From an uncultured Collinsella sp. (GTDB taxonomy: Bacteria > Actinomycetota > Coriobacteriia > Coriobacteriales > Coriobacteriaceae), in the NCBI GenBank assembly GCA_900546115.1, contig URBQ01000004.1, positions 20,167 to 84,166 on the forward strand: a DNA stretch of 64,000 nt. The letters are read 5' to 3'. Made by a program: the position numbers and the translations under genes. This document shows, one piece after another, positions 50,899-61,396 of the stretch. The stretch's first letter is position 1. Each line of letters starts with the position of its first letter. Below the pieces are notes generated by a model that searched no databases, was not told the origin of the DNA, and was given only the letters and a program-made list of their open reading frames with translations.

Positions 50899-51093
50899 GT
50901 GGGAGTTATCGGTTACGGTCTCGGTGTTATCGGCGCTGGTCTTGCTATCGGCCTGTCTGCTCTGGGTGCTACGGGTGCTATGGCCCGTCAGCCTGAGGTC
51001 CAGGGGCGCGTGTTCACCGTCTTCATCATGGGCTCCGCCTTCGGCGAGGCTCTGGCTCTGATCGGCTTCGTTGTCGCGCTGATCGTTAAATAG
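50899..51093 (+). CDS. atpE: F0F1 ATP synthase subunit c
   Basis: A 64-residue hairpin of two membrane helices that forms the rotor ring. The polar loop is ARQPEVQG (29-36), and the ion-binding carboxylate is E50 in FGEALALIGFVVALI. No Ser/Thr follows the Glu as in Na+-binding rings, so proton coupling is favoured. It is shorter than most c subunits (70-90 aa). It starts with GTG at 50899 after a strong AAAGGAGGA site, which fits the need for many copies per complex. Confidence 0.95.
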   Translation: MGVIGYGLGVIGAGLAIGLSALGATGAMARQPEVQGRVFTVFIMGSAFGEALALIGFVVALIVK

Positions 51094-51108
51094 CACGGAG
51101 CGTCAAGT

Positions 51109-51711
51109 ATGAATCTTTCATCCCAGAAGAGCGCGATCGCACTCTCCGCGTCCGCGGCCGCGCTGCTCATGCCGGTTTCCGCGTTCGCCGAGGACGGCGC
51201 TGCCGGTGCGGACATCCTCATCCCTAAGATGGCGGAGTTCATCCCGGCGCTTATCGCCTTCCTGATCATCTGGATCGTGCTGGCCAAGGTCGCCCTGCCG
51301 GGCATCATGAAAACCATGGAGGAGCGCGGCAAGAAGATCGAGGAGAGCCTCGACGAGGCCGAGAAGACCAAGCAGGAGGCTATCGCCAAGCGCGCTGAGT
51401 CCGACTCGATCGTCACCGACGCCCGTCGTCAGGCTGCCGACATCGTTCTCGAGGCCCGTAAGGACGCCGAGTCCGAGCGCGCCCGTATCATCGAGGCTGC
51501 TCACAAGGAGGCCGAGGAGATCATCGCCAAGGCCCATACGACCGTCGAGGACGAGCGCAAGTCCATTTACGCCGGTGCCGCGAGCTCCATCGCCGACCTG
51601 TCCGTTGCCGTCGCCACCAAGATCGTGGGCGAGGCACTCGAGGACGAGACCGAGCAGAAGAAGCTCATCGAGCGCTACATCCAGGAAGCAGGTAGCCTGA
51701 ATGCCGACTAG
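51109..51711 (+). CDS. atpF: F0F1 ATP synthase subunit b
   Basis: A 200-residue stator subunit. Residues about 1-28 (SAIALSASAAALLMPVSAFAEDG) look like a cleavable signal peptide with AFA before the cut. A membrane helix FIPALIAFLIIWIVLAKVALPGIM follows, then a long charged coiled coil (about 70-165). The signal-like leader is a feature I associate with Coriobacteriia and some other actinobacterial b subunits. It starts 15 bp after atpE and overlaps atpH by 11 bp. Confidence 0.95.
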   Translation: MNLSSQKSAIALSASAAALLMPVSAFAEDGAAGADILIPKMAEFIPALIAFLIIWIVLAKVALPGIMKTMEERGKKIEESLDEAEKTKQEAIAKRAESDSIVTDARRQAADIVLEARKDAESERARIIEAAHKEAEEIIAKAHTTVEDERKSIYAGAASSIADLSVAVATKIVGEALEDETEQKKLIERYIQEAGSLNAD

Positions 51712-52177
51712 CCGCTATCAGGACAAGGTGCTCGAGACCTACGCGCGCTCCCTTCTGGAAGCCGCTAAGGCCGAGAACCATGTGTTCGAGGACCTCGAGA
51801 TGATCGAGCGCTTGGCTTCTGCCAGCCCCGAGATCATCGCCGTGCTCGACACCATGTCCAAGCGCGACCAGCTCGACCTTCTTCCCAAGGTGGCAGCTGC
51901 CTTTAAGTATGTTGCCGAGGAAGACGAGGATGTAGTGGGCGTGACCGTCACCACGGCGATCCCGCTCGACGACGAGCTGCGTCAAACCATCACTAAGAAA
52001 TGCGAGCAGGACTTCGGCCGCAAGGTATTCCTTATCGAGCAGGTCGATCCGTCTATCGTGGGCGGCCTGGTGCTCGAGGCCCGCGGCGAGCGTCGTGATA
52101 TTTCCGTCAAGACGCGGCTGCGCATCGCGCAGGAGACCCTCGCAAACTCTGCTAATTCGTACGGAGGTGAAGCCTAA
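51701..52177 (+). CDS. atpH: F0F1 ATP synthase subunit delta
   Basis: A 158-residue OSCP/delta subunit that ties the stator to F1. The N-terminal helical domain begins RYQDKVLETYARSLLEAAKAENHVFEDLEMI, and the C-terminal signature is VDPSIVGGLVLEARGERRDISVKTRLRIAQETL. It is a little shorter than the E. coli subunit (177 aa). The start lies inside atpF, and the stop TAA overlaps the atpA start by one base, indicating coupled translation. Confidence 0.94.
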   Translation: MPTSRYQDKVLETYARSLLEAAKAENHVFEDLEMIERLASASPEIIAVLDTMSKRDQLDLLPKVAAAFKYVAEEDEDVVGVTVTTAIPLDDELRQTITKKCEQDFGRKVFLIEQVDPSIVGGLVLEARGERRDISVKTRLRIAQETLANSANSYGGEA

Positions 52178-53775
52178 TGTCCGAAACCCTCAATGCCCAG
52201 GATATCGCCAAGAAACTGCAGGAGCAGCTCACGAGCCTCTCCGCGACGGTCGATACGCATGAGGTTTCAACGGTCGACGAGGTAGGCGACGGCATCGCGC
52301 GCGTCTCCGGCCTCAAGAGCGCCATGGCAGGCGAGCTTCTGGAGTTCAAGAGCTCCGATACCGGTGAGACCGTCTTCGGCCTTGCCCAGAACCTTGACCG
52401 TGACGAGGTCGGCGCCGTTCTGTTCGGTGCCGTCGACTCCATCAAGGAAGGCGACGAGTGCCGCACCACTGGCCGCATTATGGATATCCCCGTGAGCCGT
52501 GCCATGCTCGGCCGCGTCGTCAATCCGCTCGGCCAGCCCATCGACGGCCTGGGCGACATCGTCGCCACGCACCGTCGCCCCATCGAGTTCAAGGCCCCCG
52601 GCGTCATCGACCGTACCCCGGTGTGCGAGCCGGTTCAGACCGGTCTGCTCGCTATCGACTCCATGGTGCCTATTGGCCGCGGTCAGCGTGAGCTCATCAT
52701 CGGCGACCGTAAGACCGGTAAGACCGCCATCGCCATCGACGCTATTCTCAACCAGCGCGGCAAGGGCATGGTCTGCATCTATGTCGCCATCGGCCAGAAG
52801 GCCTCCACGGTTGCCAACATCCGCGAGACCCTCGCTCAGCACGGTGCGCTCGACTACACCATCATCGTTTCGGCCACCGCTGCCGATTCCGCCCCTATGC
52901 AGTACATCGCGCCTATGGCCGGTGCCGCTATCGGCGAGTTCTTCATGTACAACGGCGAGGACGGCAAGCCCGCCAGCGAGACCAACCCCGGCGGCCACGT
53001 GCTCGTCATCTACGACGACCTGTCCAAGCAGGCTGTGGCCTACCGTCAGATGTCGCTGACGCTGCATCGTCCGCCCGGACGCGAGGCCTATCCTGGCGAC
53101 ATCTTCTACCTGCACTCTCGTCTGCTCGAGCGTGCCGTCAAGATGTCCAAGAAGAACGGTTACGGCTCCATGACGGCACTGCCGATCATCGAGACCCAGG
53201 ACGGCGACGTCTCGGCCTACATTCCGACCAACGTCATTTCCATTACCGATGGTCAGATCTACCTGCAGTCCGAGCTCTTCTTCCAGGGTCAGCGCCCGGC
53301 AGTCGACGTGGGCATCTCCGTGTCCCGCGTCGGTGGCGATGCGCAGACCAAGGCCATGAAGCAGGTCGCCGGCAACCTCCGTCTGGACCTCGCTTCGTAC
53401 CAGGAGCTCGCTGGCTTTACGCAGTTCGGCTCCGACCTCGACGAGGCTACTCAGAAGCAGCTGACCCATGGTGCTCGCATGACCGAGCTCCTGAAGCAGC
53501 CGCGTTACAAGCCGTTTGAGGTTGGCGAGCAGATCGTTACGCTGTTCGCTGGCAACGAGGGCTTCCTGGATGACCTGGAGATCGCCGACGTGCTGCCCTT
53601 CCGTGCCGAGCTCATCGAGTACATGGACAATGGCTTTGGCTCGCTGCTCGACAAGGTTCGCGCCAAGAAGATCGATGATGACACCAAGGCTGAGCTCTTG
53701 CGCGTCATCGGCGACTTCAAGCAGCAGTTCATGGCCAAGCACCATTCGGATGTTTCTGGATCAGAGGAGAACTAA
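52177..53775 (+). CDS. atpA: F0F1 ATP synthase subunit alpha
   Basis: A 532-residue non-catalytic nucleotide-binding subunit. Walker A is GDRKTGKTAIAIDAI. Other signatures are VPIGRGQRELIIGD, YIAPMAGAAIGEFF, the ATPase alpha/beta signature in RPAVDVGISVSRVGG, and ALPIIETQDGDVSAYIPTNVISITDGQ. The start is in a TAATG overlap with atpH, and a normal-length C-terminal domain follows. The gene is six bp from atpG. Confidence 0.98.
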   Translation: MSETLNAQDIAKKLQEQLTSLSATVDTHEVSTVDEVGDGIARVSGLKSAMAGELLEFKSSDTGETVFGLAQNLDRDEVGAVLFGAVDSIKEGDECRTTGRIMDIPVSRAMLGRVVNPLGQPIDGLGDIVATHRRPIEFKAPGVIDRTPVCEPVQTGLLAIDSMVPIGRGQRELIIGDRKTGKTAIAIDAILNQRGKGMVCIYVAIGQKASTVANIRETLAQHGALDYTIIVSATAADSAPMQYIAPMAGAAIGEFFMYNGEDGKPASETNPGGHVLVIYDDLSKQAVAYRQMSLTLHRPPGREAYPGDIFYLHSRLLERAVKMSKKNGYGSMTALPIIETQDGDVSAYIPTNVISITDGQIYLQSELFFQGQRPAVDVGISVSRVGGDAQTKAMKQVAGNLRLDLASYQELAGFTQFGSDLDEATQKQLTHGARMTELLKQPRYKPFEVGEQIVTLFAGNEGFLDDLEIADVLPFRAELIEYMDNGFGSLLDKVRAKKIDDDTKAELLRVIGDFKQQFMAKHHSDVSGSEEN

Positions 53776-53780
53776 GCCCC

Positions 53781-54688
53781 ATGGCCAACCTTCGCGACAT
53801 TAAGAAGCGAATCTCCTCGGTTACCACGACCAAGCAGATCACGCGCACGATGGAGATGGTCTCTACGGCCAAGATCCGTCGTGCCCTCGATCGCTCCAAG
53901 CAGGCCGAGCCCTATAAGGAGGCGCTGACCGACGTCATGTTGACGGTCGCCGGCGACGCCTCCTGTTCGGGCACCGATCCCATGCTGCAGAAGCATGAGA
54001 GCGTCAAGCATGGCCTGATTGTCGTTATTGCCTCGGACCGCGGCCTTGCCGGCGGTTTCAATACGACGGTGGAGCGCACGGCCGAAAAGCTCGCCGCTTC
54101 TTGGGCGAACGACGGCATCGAGTGCGAGATCATCGCGTGCGGGCGTAAGCCGGCCACGTATTTCCGTGACCGCGCAAACGTTGTCATGCACTTTGAGGGC
54201 AACTCCTCTGAGCCCGATTTCAATCAGGCCCGCATGATCTCCTCTCATATCTGCGATGCGTATCGTGCCGGTGAGCTTGACCGTGTCGAGCTTGTCTACC
54301 ACCACGCCAAGAACCGCGTGGATCAGGAGCTTCGCGTCGAGCATCTGTTGCCGCTCGACCCCGAGATGATCGCTATGGCCCACGGTCCGCGTAAGAACGA
54401 GACCGACGCCCCTAAGCGCATCTCGTCCACGTTCGAGTTCGTGCCCTCTCCCGAGCATGTTCTCGGCAAGCTTGTGCCGTCTTATATCCTGACGGTCATC
54501 TACCAGGCCCTGATCGATTCGGCGGCTGCCGAGCAGGGTGCACGCCGCAAGGCCATGCACTCCGCGACGGAAAACGCCACCGCGATCATCTCGACCCTTA
54601 CCCGCACGTATAGTCGCGTGCGCCAGGCTTCGATCACGACCGAGATCAACGAGATCGTCGGCGGAGCCTCAGCATTGGAGGAACAGTA

Positions 54689-54689
<1 letters not shown>
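53781..54689 (+). CDS. atpG: F0F1 ATP synthase subunit gamma
   Basis: A 302-residue central-stalk subunit. The N-terminal coiled coil begins NLRDIKKRISSVTTTKQITRTMEMVSTAKIRRAL, the middle has VIASDRGLAGGFNTTVER, and the C-terminal helix carries EQGARRKAMHSATENATAIISTLTRTYSRVRQASITTEINEIVGGASALEE, the family signature. It starts 5 bp after atpA; the stop codon overlaps the atpD start (TAATG). Confidence 0.97.
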
Positions 54690-56143
<1,454 letters not shown>

Positions 56144-56146
56144 GTT

Positions 56147-56539
56147 ATGCGTATCCGCATCGTGTGCCCCGTGAGCTGCGCCTATGAGGGCGACGCTGCG
56201 TTTGTGTCGATTCCGTCCACGGATGGCGAGTTTGGCGTCCTGCCTGCTCACTCCAGCGAGATCTGCACGATCGACCGCGGTTACGTTCGCGTTTCCGATA
56301 AGGCCATGGGCACTGTCGACCACACGTTTGCCGTGGCCGGCGGCTATGCCCAGGTTGCGGACGATGTCGTGACCGTTCTCGCCGAGCGCGCTTGCGATTT
56401 GGCGACCGTCGATGCCGACAAGCTTAAAGCTGATATTCAAGGTTTTGAAGAGAAGCTGGGTAATTTGTCGGAGGATGATGCACGCCGCGCCTACCTCTAT
56501 AATGAAATCGCATGGTGTAAGCTCAAGCTTGCCCAATAG
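56147..56539 (+). CDS. atpC: F0F1 ATP synthase subunit epsilon
   Basis: A 130-residue subunit that inhibits or couples F1. The N-terminal beta sandwich reads MRIRIVCPVSCAYEGDAAFVSIPSTDGEFGVLPAHSSEICTIDRGYVRV, with the family motif EGxFGxLPxH. A shorter helical C-terminus (DLATVDADKLKADIQGFEEKLGNL) follows. It is the last gene of the operon; a terminator lies 37 bp downstream. Confidence 0.94.
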   Translation: MRIRIVCPVSCAYEGDAAFVSIPSTDGEFGVLPAHSSEICTIDRGYVRVSDKAMGTVDHTFAVAGGYAQVADDVVTVLAERACDLATVDADKLKADIQGFEEKLGNLSEDDARRAYLYNEIAWCKLKLAQ

Positions 56540-56575
56540 TCAAACGATTTAGCGTTCGACCATTTGCGAACACAT

Positions 56576-56615
56576 CATGCCCGGGATGGCCCAGCCACCC
56601 CGGGCATGCTTTTTG
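56576..56615 (+). terminator. terminator of the atp operon
   Basis: A 10-bp stem CATGCCCGGG (56576-56585) with CCCGGGCATG (56599-56608), followed by CTTTTTG. The murA ribosome binding site GAAAGGG begins immediately after it, so some read-through may feed murA. Confidence 0.8.
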
Positions 56616-56627
56616 AAAGGGTAGACC

Positions 56628-57911
56628 TTGGATATTATCCGCGTTGAGGGTGGCCACGCCATCGGAGGCTCCGTGCCCGTCTCGGGCGCCAAGAACTCCG
56701 CACTCAAACTCATGGCGGCAACGCTTCTGGCGCCGGGCAAGACGACGCTGCAGAACGTGCCCGATATTTCCGATGTCCACGTGATGGGCAAGGTGCTCAA
56801 GGGTATGGGCGCCACGATCGATGTCCTCGACGAGCACACGCTCGAGATTGATACCTCTCAGGTCGATTCTTGGGAGGCCCCCTACGAGCTTGTTGCCAAG
56901 ATGCGTGCTTCCACCGCCGTCATGGGGCCCCTGCTGGGTCGCTTCCATCGCGCCAAGATCGCCATGCCGGGCGGCTGCAACCTGGGTGCTCGCAAGATCG
57001 ATATGCACATTCTTGGTCTTGAGGCCCTGGGCGTCGAGTTTGATACCGCCCACGGCTATATCAACGCCAGCGCGCCTCAGGGCCTGCGCGGCACCACCGT
57101 CACGCTCGAGTTCGCCAGTGTCGGTGCGACCGAGAACCTCATTATGGCATCCGTGCGCGCGCAGGGTACCACGGTTATCGACAATGCCGCCCGCGAGCCC
57201 GAGATCGTCGATCTCGCCAACATGCTCAACGAGATGGGCGCCAAGATTGTTGGCGCCGGCACTCCCGTCGTGACTATCGAAGGCGTGGAAGAGCTCCATC
57301 CTGTTACCCATCGCGTAGTAGGCGACCGCATCGAGGCCGGTACCTTTATCGTTGCCGGTGCGTTGATGGCCGACGATCGCGGTGTCGATGTCACGGGCTT
57401 TTGCCCCATTCACTTGGGCATGGTGCTCAAGAAGATGGAGCTCATGGGTATCGACTGCGAGCGCGTCGAGGATGGCGTCCATGTGAACCGTGCCGAGCGT
57501 ATCAAGCCGGTCGACATCCAGACGCTTCCGTTCCCCGGTTTCCCGACCGACATGCAGGCGCAGATTATGGTGCTCTCCGCCCTTGCCGACGGCAGTTCCG
57601 TTATTACCGAAAACATCTTCGAGAATCGCTTTATGTTTGCCTCTGAGCTGGTGCGCATGGGTGCCGACATTCGTATCGAGAGCCATCATGCCATGATTCA
57701 TGGCGTCAAGGGCTTCTCGGGTGCACAGGTTACCTCGCCCGATCTGCGCGGCGGAGCGGCCCTCGTCGTAGCGGGCTTGATCGCCGACGGGACGACCGAG
57801 GTTTCGGCTATCCATCACATCAAGCGCGGCTACGAGCATTTTGTCGAAAAGCTGCAGGCGCTTGGCGCGCATGTCGAGCATGCTACCGTCCCCGATCCCG
57901 TCATCTACTAA
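56628..57911 (+). CDS. murA: UDP-N-acetylglucosamine 1-carboxyvinyltransferase
   Basis: A 427-residue enolpyruvyl transferase for the first committed step of peptidoglycan synthesis. The active-site pair KN is at 22-23 (SGAKNSALKLMAATLL), and the PEP-binding catalytic Cys is C117 in MPGGCNLGARKIDMHILGLEALG. Because Cys rather than Asp is present, the enzyme should be fosfomycin-sensitive. FPGFPTDMQAQ and the C-terminal HIKRGYEHFVEKLQALGA are canonical. It starts with TTG at 56628 with GAAAGGG upstream. An LCP protein gene follows 12 bp later. Confidence 0.96.
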   Translation: MDIIRVEGGHAIGGSVPVSGAKNSALKLMAATLLAPGKTTLQNVPDISDVHVMGKVLKGMGATIDVLDEHTLEIDTSQVDSWEAPYELVAKMRASTAVMGPLLGRFHRAKIAMPGGCNLGARKIDMHILGLEALGVEFDTAHGYINASAPQGLRGTTVTLEFASVGATENLIMASVRAQGTTVIDNAAREPEIVDLANMLNEMGAKIVGAGTPVVTIEGVEELHPVTHRVVGDRIEAGTFIVAGALMADDRGVDVTGFCPIHLGMVLKKMELMGIDCERVEDGVHVNRAERIKPVDIQTLPFPGFPTDMQAQIMVLSALADGSSVITENIFENRFMFASELVRMGADIRIESHHAMIHGVKGFSGAQVTSPDLRGGAALVVAGLIADGTTEVSAIHHIKRGYEHFVEKLQALGAHVEHATVPDPVIY

Positions 57912-57923
57912 TACAGGTTGCCT

Positions 57924-59159
57924 ATGTTTAATAAAAAGCCCCTCGCGGATACCACCACTCGAAGACCCTCAACTGGTGCGCAGGCCAAGATCTACAGTCG
58001 CGATAACGTGGCTCGTTATTCCGAGCGAGCTCGCCAACGTCGCCGTAGCCACACGATTCGTCACGTCGCGCTCATTGTCGTGCTTGGCGTGCTGCTGAGT
58101 GCCACTACCGCTGCCGGCCTGTGGTTTGCCACCATTATGGGCAAGCTCGGCGATTCTAATGTCATTACCGACAATCTGCGTCGGGTTCTGGTTGACACCG
58201 ATGAGGCAAAGGATCCGTTCTACGTGCTGCTTCTTGGCACCGACGGCCGTCCGGGCGAGGATACGTATCGTGCCGACTCGATTATCCTGGCACGCATCGA
58301 CCCCACGCAAAAGCAGGCGACGCTCATTTCCGTTCCGCGCGACACCAAGGTCGAGTACAAGGGCGAGACCATGAAGATCAACGCCTGCCATACCGTTGGC
58401 GGCGCCGAGGCCATGGTCGAGGCGGTCAACGAACTGTGCGGTGTTCAGATTTCCCACTATGCCGAGGTCAGCTTCGACGGTATGCAGGCGCTGATTGATT
58501 CGGTTGGCGGTATCGACATTAACGCAACCGATGATGTTGACGACCCCGAGCACCTGGATATTAAGATTACCGCTGGCCAGCAGCATATGGACGGTGCCAC
58601 CGCCCTTACCTATGCCCGCTGCCGCTACACCTATGCCGACGGCGATTACACGCGCATGCGCCACCAGCGTCAGGTGCTTGGCGCCCTTGCCAACCAGATT
58701 CTCAATAACTTCGATGCCACGAAGATCTTTGGCCTGGTTAATTCGCTGTCCGATATGCTCGTAACCGATATGAGCGTTCAGGATATCGTGGCTACGGTCA
58801 ATGCCATGCGCGGTATGGATGTCGACGGTATCTACTCGGCCAACCTGCCCTCGTACGCCGACGACAGCACCATGATCGACGGTGTGAGCTACGTCTTTGT
58901 CTACGAGGACGAGCTCAAGGAAATGATGGAGCGCGTCGATGCCGGCAAGGATCCCAAGGGTCCCAACACCATGGGTCTTTCCGACGGTTCCAGCTCTACG
59001 ATCGGTGACCTCAGCAACAACACGTCTGACGACTACGCAAACGGTACCGCAACCTCATCGGTCAGCTCTGACGATTCTGATGACTCAAGCGATTCGAGCG
59101 ATTCGGACTACTACGAAGAGCCCACCGGTGACGGCAACGGCTACGAAGCCAATTATTAG
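57924..59159 (+). CDS. LytR-CpsA-Psr (LCP) family wall-polymer ligase
   Basis: A 411-residue membrane protein. The short basic cytoplasmic N-terminus is followed by one transmembrane helix (VALIVVLGVLLSATTAAGLWF, about 50-70). The extracytoplasmic LCP domain has LLLGTDGRPGEDTYRADSIILARIDPTQKQATLISVPRDTKVEYKGETMKINACHTVGG with the key Asp/Arg residues, and YARCRYTYADGDYTRMRHQRQVL. LCP enzymes attach secondary polymers to peptidoglycan. The C-terminal about 60 residues are low-complexity Ser/Asp (SSDDSDDSSDSSDSDYYEEP). The ATG at 57924 lies after ACAGG. It is paired with murA and probably in one operon. Confidence 0.92.
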   Translation: MFNKKPLADTTTRRPSTGAQAKIYSRDNVARYSERARQRRRSHTIRHVALIVVLGVLLSATTAAGLWFATIMGKLGDSNVITDNLRRVLVDTDEAKDPFYVLLLGTDGRPGEDTYRADSIILARIDPTQKQATLISVPRDTKVEYKGETMKINACHTVGGAEAMVEAVNELCGVQISHYAEVSFDGMQALIDSVGGIDINATDDVDDPEHLDIKITAGQQHMDGATALTYARCRYTYADGDYTRMRHQRQVLGALANQILNNFDATKIFGLVNSLSDMLVTDMSVQDIVATVNAMRGMDVDGIYSANLPSYADDSTMIDGVSYVFVYEDELKEMMERVDAGKDPKGPNTMGLSDGSSSTIGDLSNNTSDDYANGTATSSVSSDDSDDSSDSSDSDYYEEPTGDGNGYEANY

Positions 59160-59160
59160 G

Positions 59161-59340
59161 GTTACGCGGGCTTACCAGCCCGCGTAACCAGTTGACGCTG
59201 CAAACCCGCCAGAGCGGCAATCTGCCTTTCAACTTCGGCGGCATGATCAAAAGATCAATGCCGCCTCGTTTCAAGGCACCTTGCTCGCTCTGGCGGGTTT
59301 TCGCTGTCGTTGCCAAAACATCGGCGTTGCCTTGGTCCGG
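59161..59340. repeat. structured intergenic element, copy C
   Basis: Stem-loop 1 is a perfect 12-bp stem GTTACGCGGGCT (59161-59172) with 59177-59188, loop TACC. The linker CCAGTTGACGCTGC follows. The outer stem is CCCGCCAGAGCG (59205-59216) with CGCTCTGGCGGG (59286-59297). The inner stem is GGCGGCAT-GATC-AAAA-GATC-A-ATGCCGCC (59237-59265). The tail TTGCCAAAACATCGGCGTT is at 59310-59328. It begins 2 bp after the LCP stop codon. Confidence 0.8.
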
Positions 59341-59349
59341 ACTAGTCGT

Positions 59350-59406
59350 TGGGTAGTCATTGGGGACGTTTTTAAACGACTAGTCAAACAAGAACCTCCC
59401 CAATGA
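59350..59406. repeat. GGGGACGTT-type palindrome
   Basis: GTAGTCATTGGGGA on the left pairs with TCCCCAATGACTAC on the right, with an inner AAACGACTAGTC stretch. The AGTCATTGGGGAC part (59355-59367) is also found just after copy B (43814-43826). A further fragment, TTGGGGACGTTCCTT, lies near 59449. The rest of 59407-59530 shows nothing else. Confidence 0.7.
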
Positions 59407-59535
59407 CTACCCACAAAGCGAGAGTGGATGTCGTCATTTTGCGGCACTTGGGGACGTTCCTTTTGTGCCGGCAGTTTGGGACACTCCTTGCGTTAAGAGG
59501 CTGGCGTGCGTCAACCTGTTCTCATTGCAGCAAAA

Positions 59536-59569
59536 AATCGCCCCGTTCTTGGTTGAGGACGGGGCGATT
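59536..59569 (-). terminator. terminator of the pepT transcript
   Basis: AATCGCCCCGT (59536-59546) pairs with ACGGGGCGATT (59559-59569). On the minus strand it is followed by TTTTTTG. It lies just beyond the pepT stop. Confidence 0.85.
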
Positions 59570-59595
59570 CGTCTTTTGGGCTTATGCAGCCAGGC

Positions 59596-60843
59596 TTATG
59601 CGAAACGGGCGACGAGCTCCTGCAGGACGTCGGTCATCTTGACGAGCGAACTGACCGGGACAAACTCGTTGACGCCGTGGTAGCAATAGCCGCCGGTGGA
59701 AAGGTTGGGGCAGGGCAGACCGCGGAACGACAGCTGCGCGCCGTCGGTGCCGCCGCGAATCGGCAGCACTTGGGGCTCAACGCCGCAGGCAAGGTAGGCT
59801 TCCTTGGCAACATCAATAAGCTCGGGAAAGTCACAAACGATCTCGGCCATATTTCGATATTGCTGCTTAATCTCGACCGTCACGCGCTCCTCACCCAGAC
59901 GCTGGTTGAGCATCGAGGCGGCGGCATCAATAAGGTCGAGTTTCTGCTGGAACTTGGCGGCGTCATGGTCGCGGACGATGTAGCGCGCTGTGGCGTGATC
60001 GACGGTCGCAGATACACCCTCAAGGTGATAAAAGCCCTCGTAGCCTTCCGTATACTCCGGGCGCTGCACGTAGGGGAGCAACGCGTTGAAGTCGCAGAAC
60101 AGATTGCCTGCGTTGACCATACGGCCCTTGGCGTCGCCCGGGTGGATGGACTGGCCCTCAAAGCGGACGGTCGCCTCGGCGGCGTTAAAGCACTCCCACT
60201 CCAGCTCGCCGATGGGGCCGCCGTCGACCGTGTAGGCGTACTTGCAGCCAAAGGTATCGATATCCAACAGCTCGGCTCCGTGGCCGATCTCCTCGTCAGG
60301 GCAGAAGCAAATGCCGAGTGCGGGATGGGGCAGAGAAGGGTCCTGAGCGATACGTGCGACAAGCGACATGATCTCGGCGACGCCTGCCTTGTCGTCCGCG
60401 CCCAGCAGCGTGGTGCCATCGCTGCAGACCAGGTCCTCACCCGCGAGGTCGTTCAGGGCGGGAAGCTTGACGGTACTCATGGCAACGGGCTTACCGTCAA
60501 CCGTGCCGCAGACCAGGTCGCCGCCTTCGTAGTGTACGATGTGCGGCTTCACGCCGGCGCCCGGTGCAACTTCGGTGGTGTCGAGATGGGCGATCAGGCC
60601 CAGGGCGGGCTTGTCCTCAGCGCCCGCACTTGCGGGGATATGCGCGCAGACATAGGCATGCTCGGTCACGTGGGCATCTTCCGCACCAAGCTCGCGCAGC
60701 TCTTCAGCCAGCACGTTGGCAAGATCAAACTGAACGGCGCTCGAGGGTACCTGGTCGCAGTTTGCATCCTCGGACTGCGTGTTGATCTGGACGTAGCGCA
60801 AAAAGCGCTCGAGGACATCGGGGTTTGTGGTGGTGTTTTCCAT
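59596..60843 (-). CDS. pepT: peptidase T (tripeptide aminopeptidase)
   Basis: A 415-residue M20B zinc aminopeptidase that removes the N-terminal residue of tripeptides in the cytoplasm. Motifs include VLERFLRYVQINTQSE, LIAHLDTTEVAPG (metal His and catalytic Asp), LLGADDKAGVAEIM (bridging Asp), FCPDEEIGHGAE (catalytic Glu), YTVDGGPIGELEWECFNAA and IRGGTDGAQLSFRGLPCPNLSTGGYCYHG. The ATG at 60843 (MENTTTNPDVLERFL) has GGAGC at 8 bases; the frame remains open 32 codons upstream without family sequence. Monocistronic, divergent from the DtxR-type regulator with about 120 bp between starts. Confidence 0.95.
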   Translation of the reverse strand: MENTTTNPDVLERFLRYVQINTQSEDANCDQVPSSAVQFDLANVLAEELRELGAEDAHVTEHAYVCAHIPASAGAEDKPALGLIAHLDTTEVAPGAGVKPHIVHYEGGDLVCGTVDGKPVAMSTVKLPALNDLAGEDLVCSDGTTLLGADDKAGVAEIMSLVARIAQDPSLPHPALGICFCPDEEIGHGAELLDIDTFGCKYAYTVDGGPIGELEWECFNAAEATVRFEGQSIHPGDAKGRMVNAGNLFCDFNALLPYVQRPEYTEGYEGFYHLEGVSATVDHATARYIVRDHDAAKFQQKLDLIDAAASMLNQRLGEERVTVEIKQQYRNMAEIVCDFPELIDVAKEAYLACGVEPQVLPIRGGTDGAQLSFRGLPCPNLSTGGYCYHGVNEFVPVSSLVKMTDVLQELVARFA

Positions 60844-60963
60844 AAAGATCGCTCCAATCTTGGTCGTCGTGTGCAACAAGAACTCTAGCACGGTATGCCA
60901 CGGCATACCGCGACGCTTGGATGGGGTAGAATCAGCCATTGAATGCAGAAGGGACGGAAGATC

Positions 60964-61386
60964 ATGGATACGACAAATAGCTCGCGCGAACTACATCTGA
61001 CGGTGGCGAACGAAGACTACTTGGAGTGCATGGTTCGCATTGAAAGCGAAGAGGGGGAAACCAACGGCGTGCGATCGGTCGACATCGCGCAGCGCCTTGG
61101 CGTCTCCAAGGCATCGGTCAATAAAGCGGTTTCGGCGCTCAAGGCATCCGAGCTTGTCGAGCAATCGCACTACGGCAAGGTAGTCCTGACCGATCGCGGC
61201 CGCGAGGTTGGCACGGCTATCTGGTACCGTCATCGCCTCGTCCGCACGTTTTTGGTTCAGGAGCTCGGTGTCGAATTTGAGCGAGCCGATTCCGAGGCCT
61301 GCATGATGGAGCATGCGCTATCCGAGGACACGATGAACCGCTGGCTCGCCTATCTCGAAAAGCAAGGAATCAGCGTCGAGGAATAG
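60964..61386 (+). CDS. DtxR/MntR-family metal-dependent regulator
   Basis: A 140-residue winged helix-turn-helix plus dimerisation protein without an SH3 domain, as in MntR. The helix-turn-helix is VRSVDIAQRLGVSKASVNKAVSALKASELVEQSHYGKVVLTDRG. Candidate metal ligands fall in the family positions: Asp and Glu in NEDYLECM, His in WYRHRLVRTFL, Glu and His in MMEHALSED. This pattern suggests Mn or Fe sensing. I chose the ATG at 60964 with GGACGGAAG upstream. It ends 10 bp before the methyltransferase gene, so the two may be co-transcribed. No metal transporter is in view. Confidence 0.87.
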   Translation: MDTTNSSRELHLTVANEDYLECMVRIESEEGETNGVRSVDIAQRLGVSKASVNKAVSALKASELVEQSHYGKVVLTDRGREVGTAIWYRHRLVRTFLVQELGVEFERADSEACMMEHALSEDTMNRWLAYLEKQGISVEE

Positions 61387-61396
61387 CGGGATATAT

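Noticed and set aside
50899..51093. Sodium-binding c ring
   Set aside because: The Glu50 context (FGEALALIG) lacks the Ser/Thr neighbour and the Gln typical of Na+-binding c subunits, so proton coupling is preferred.
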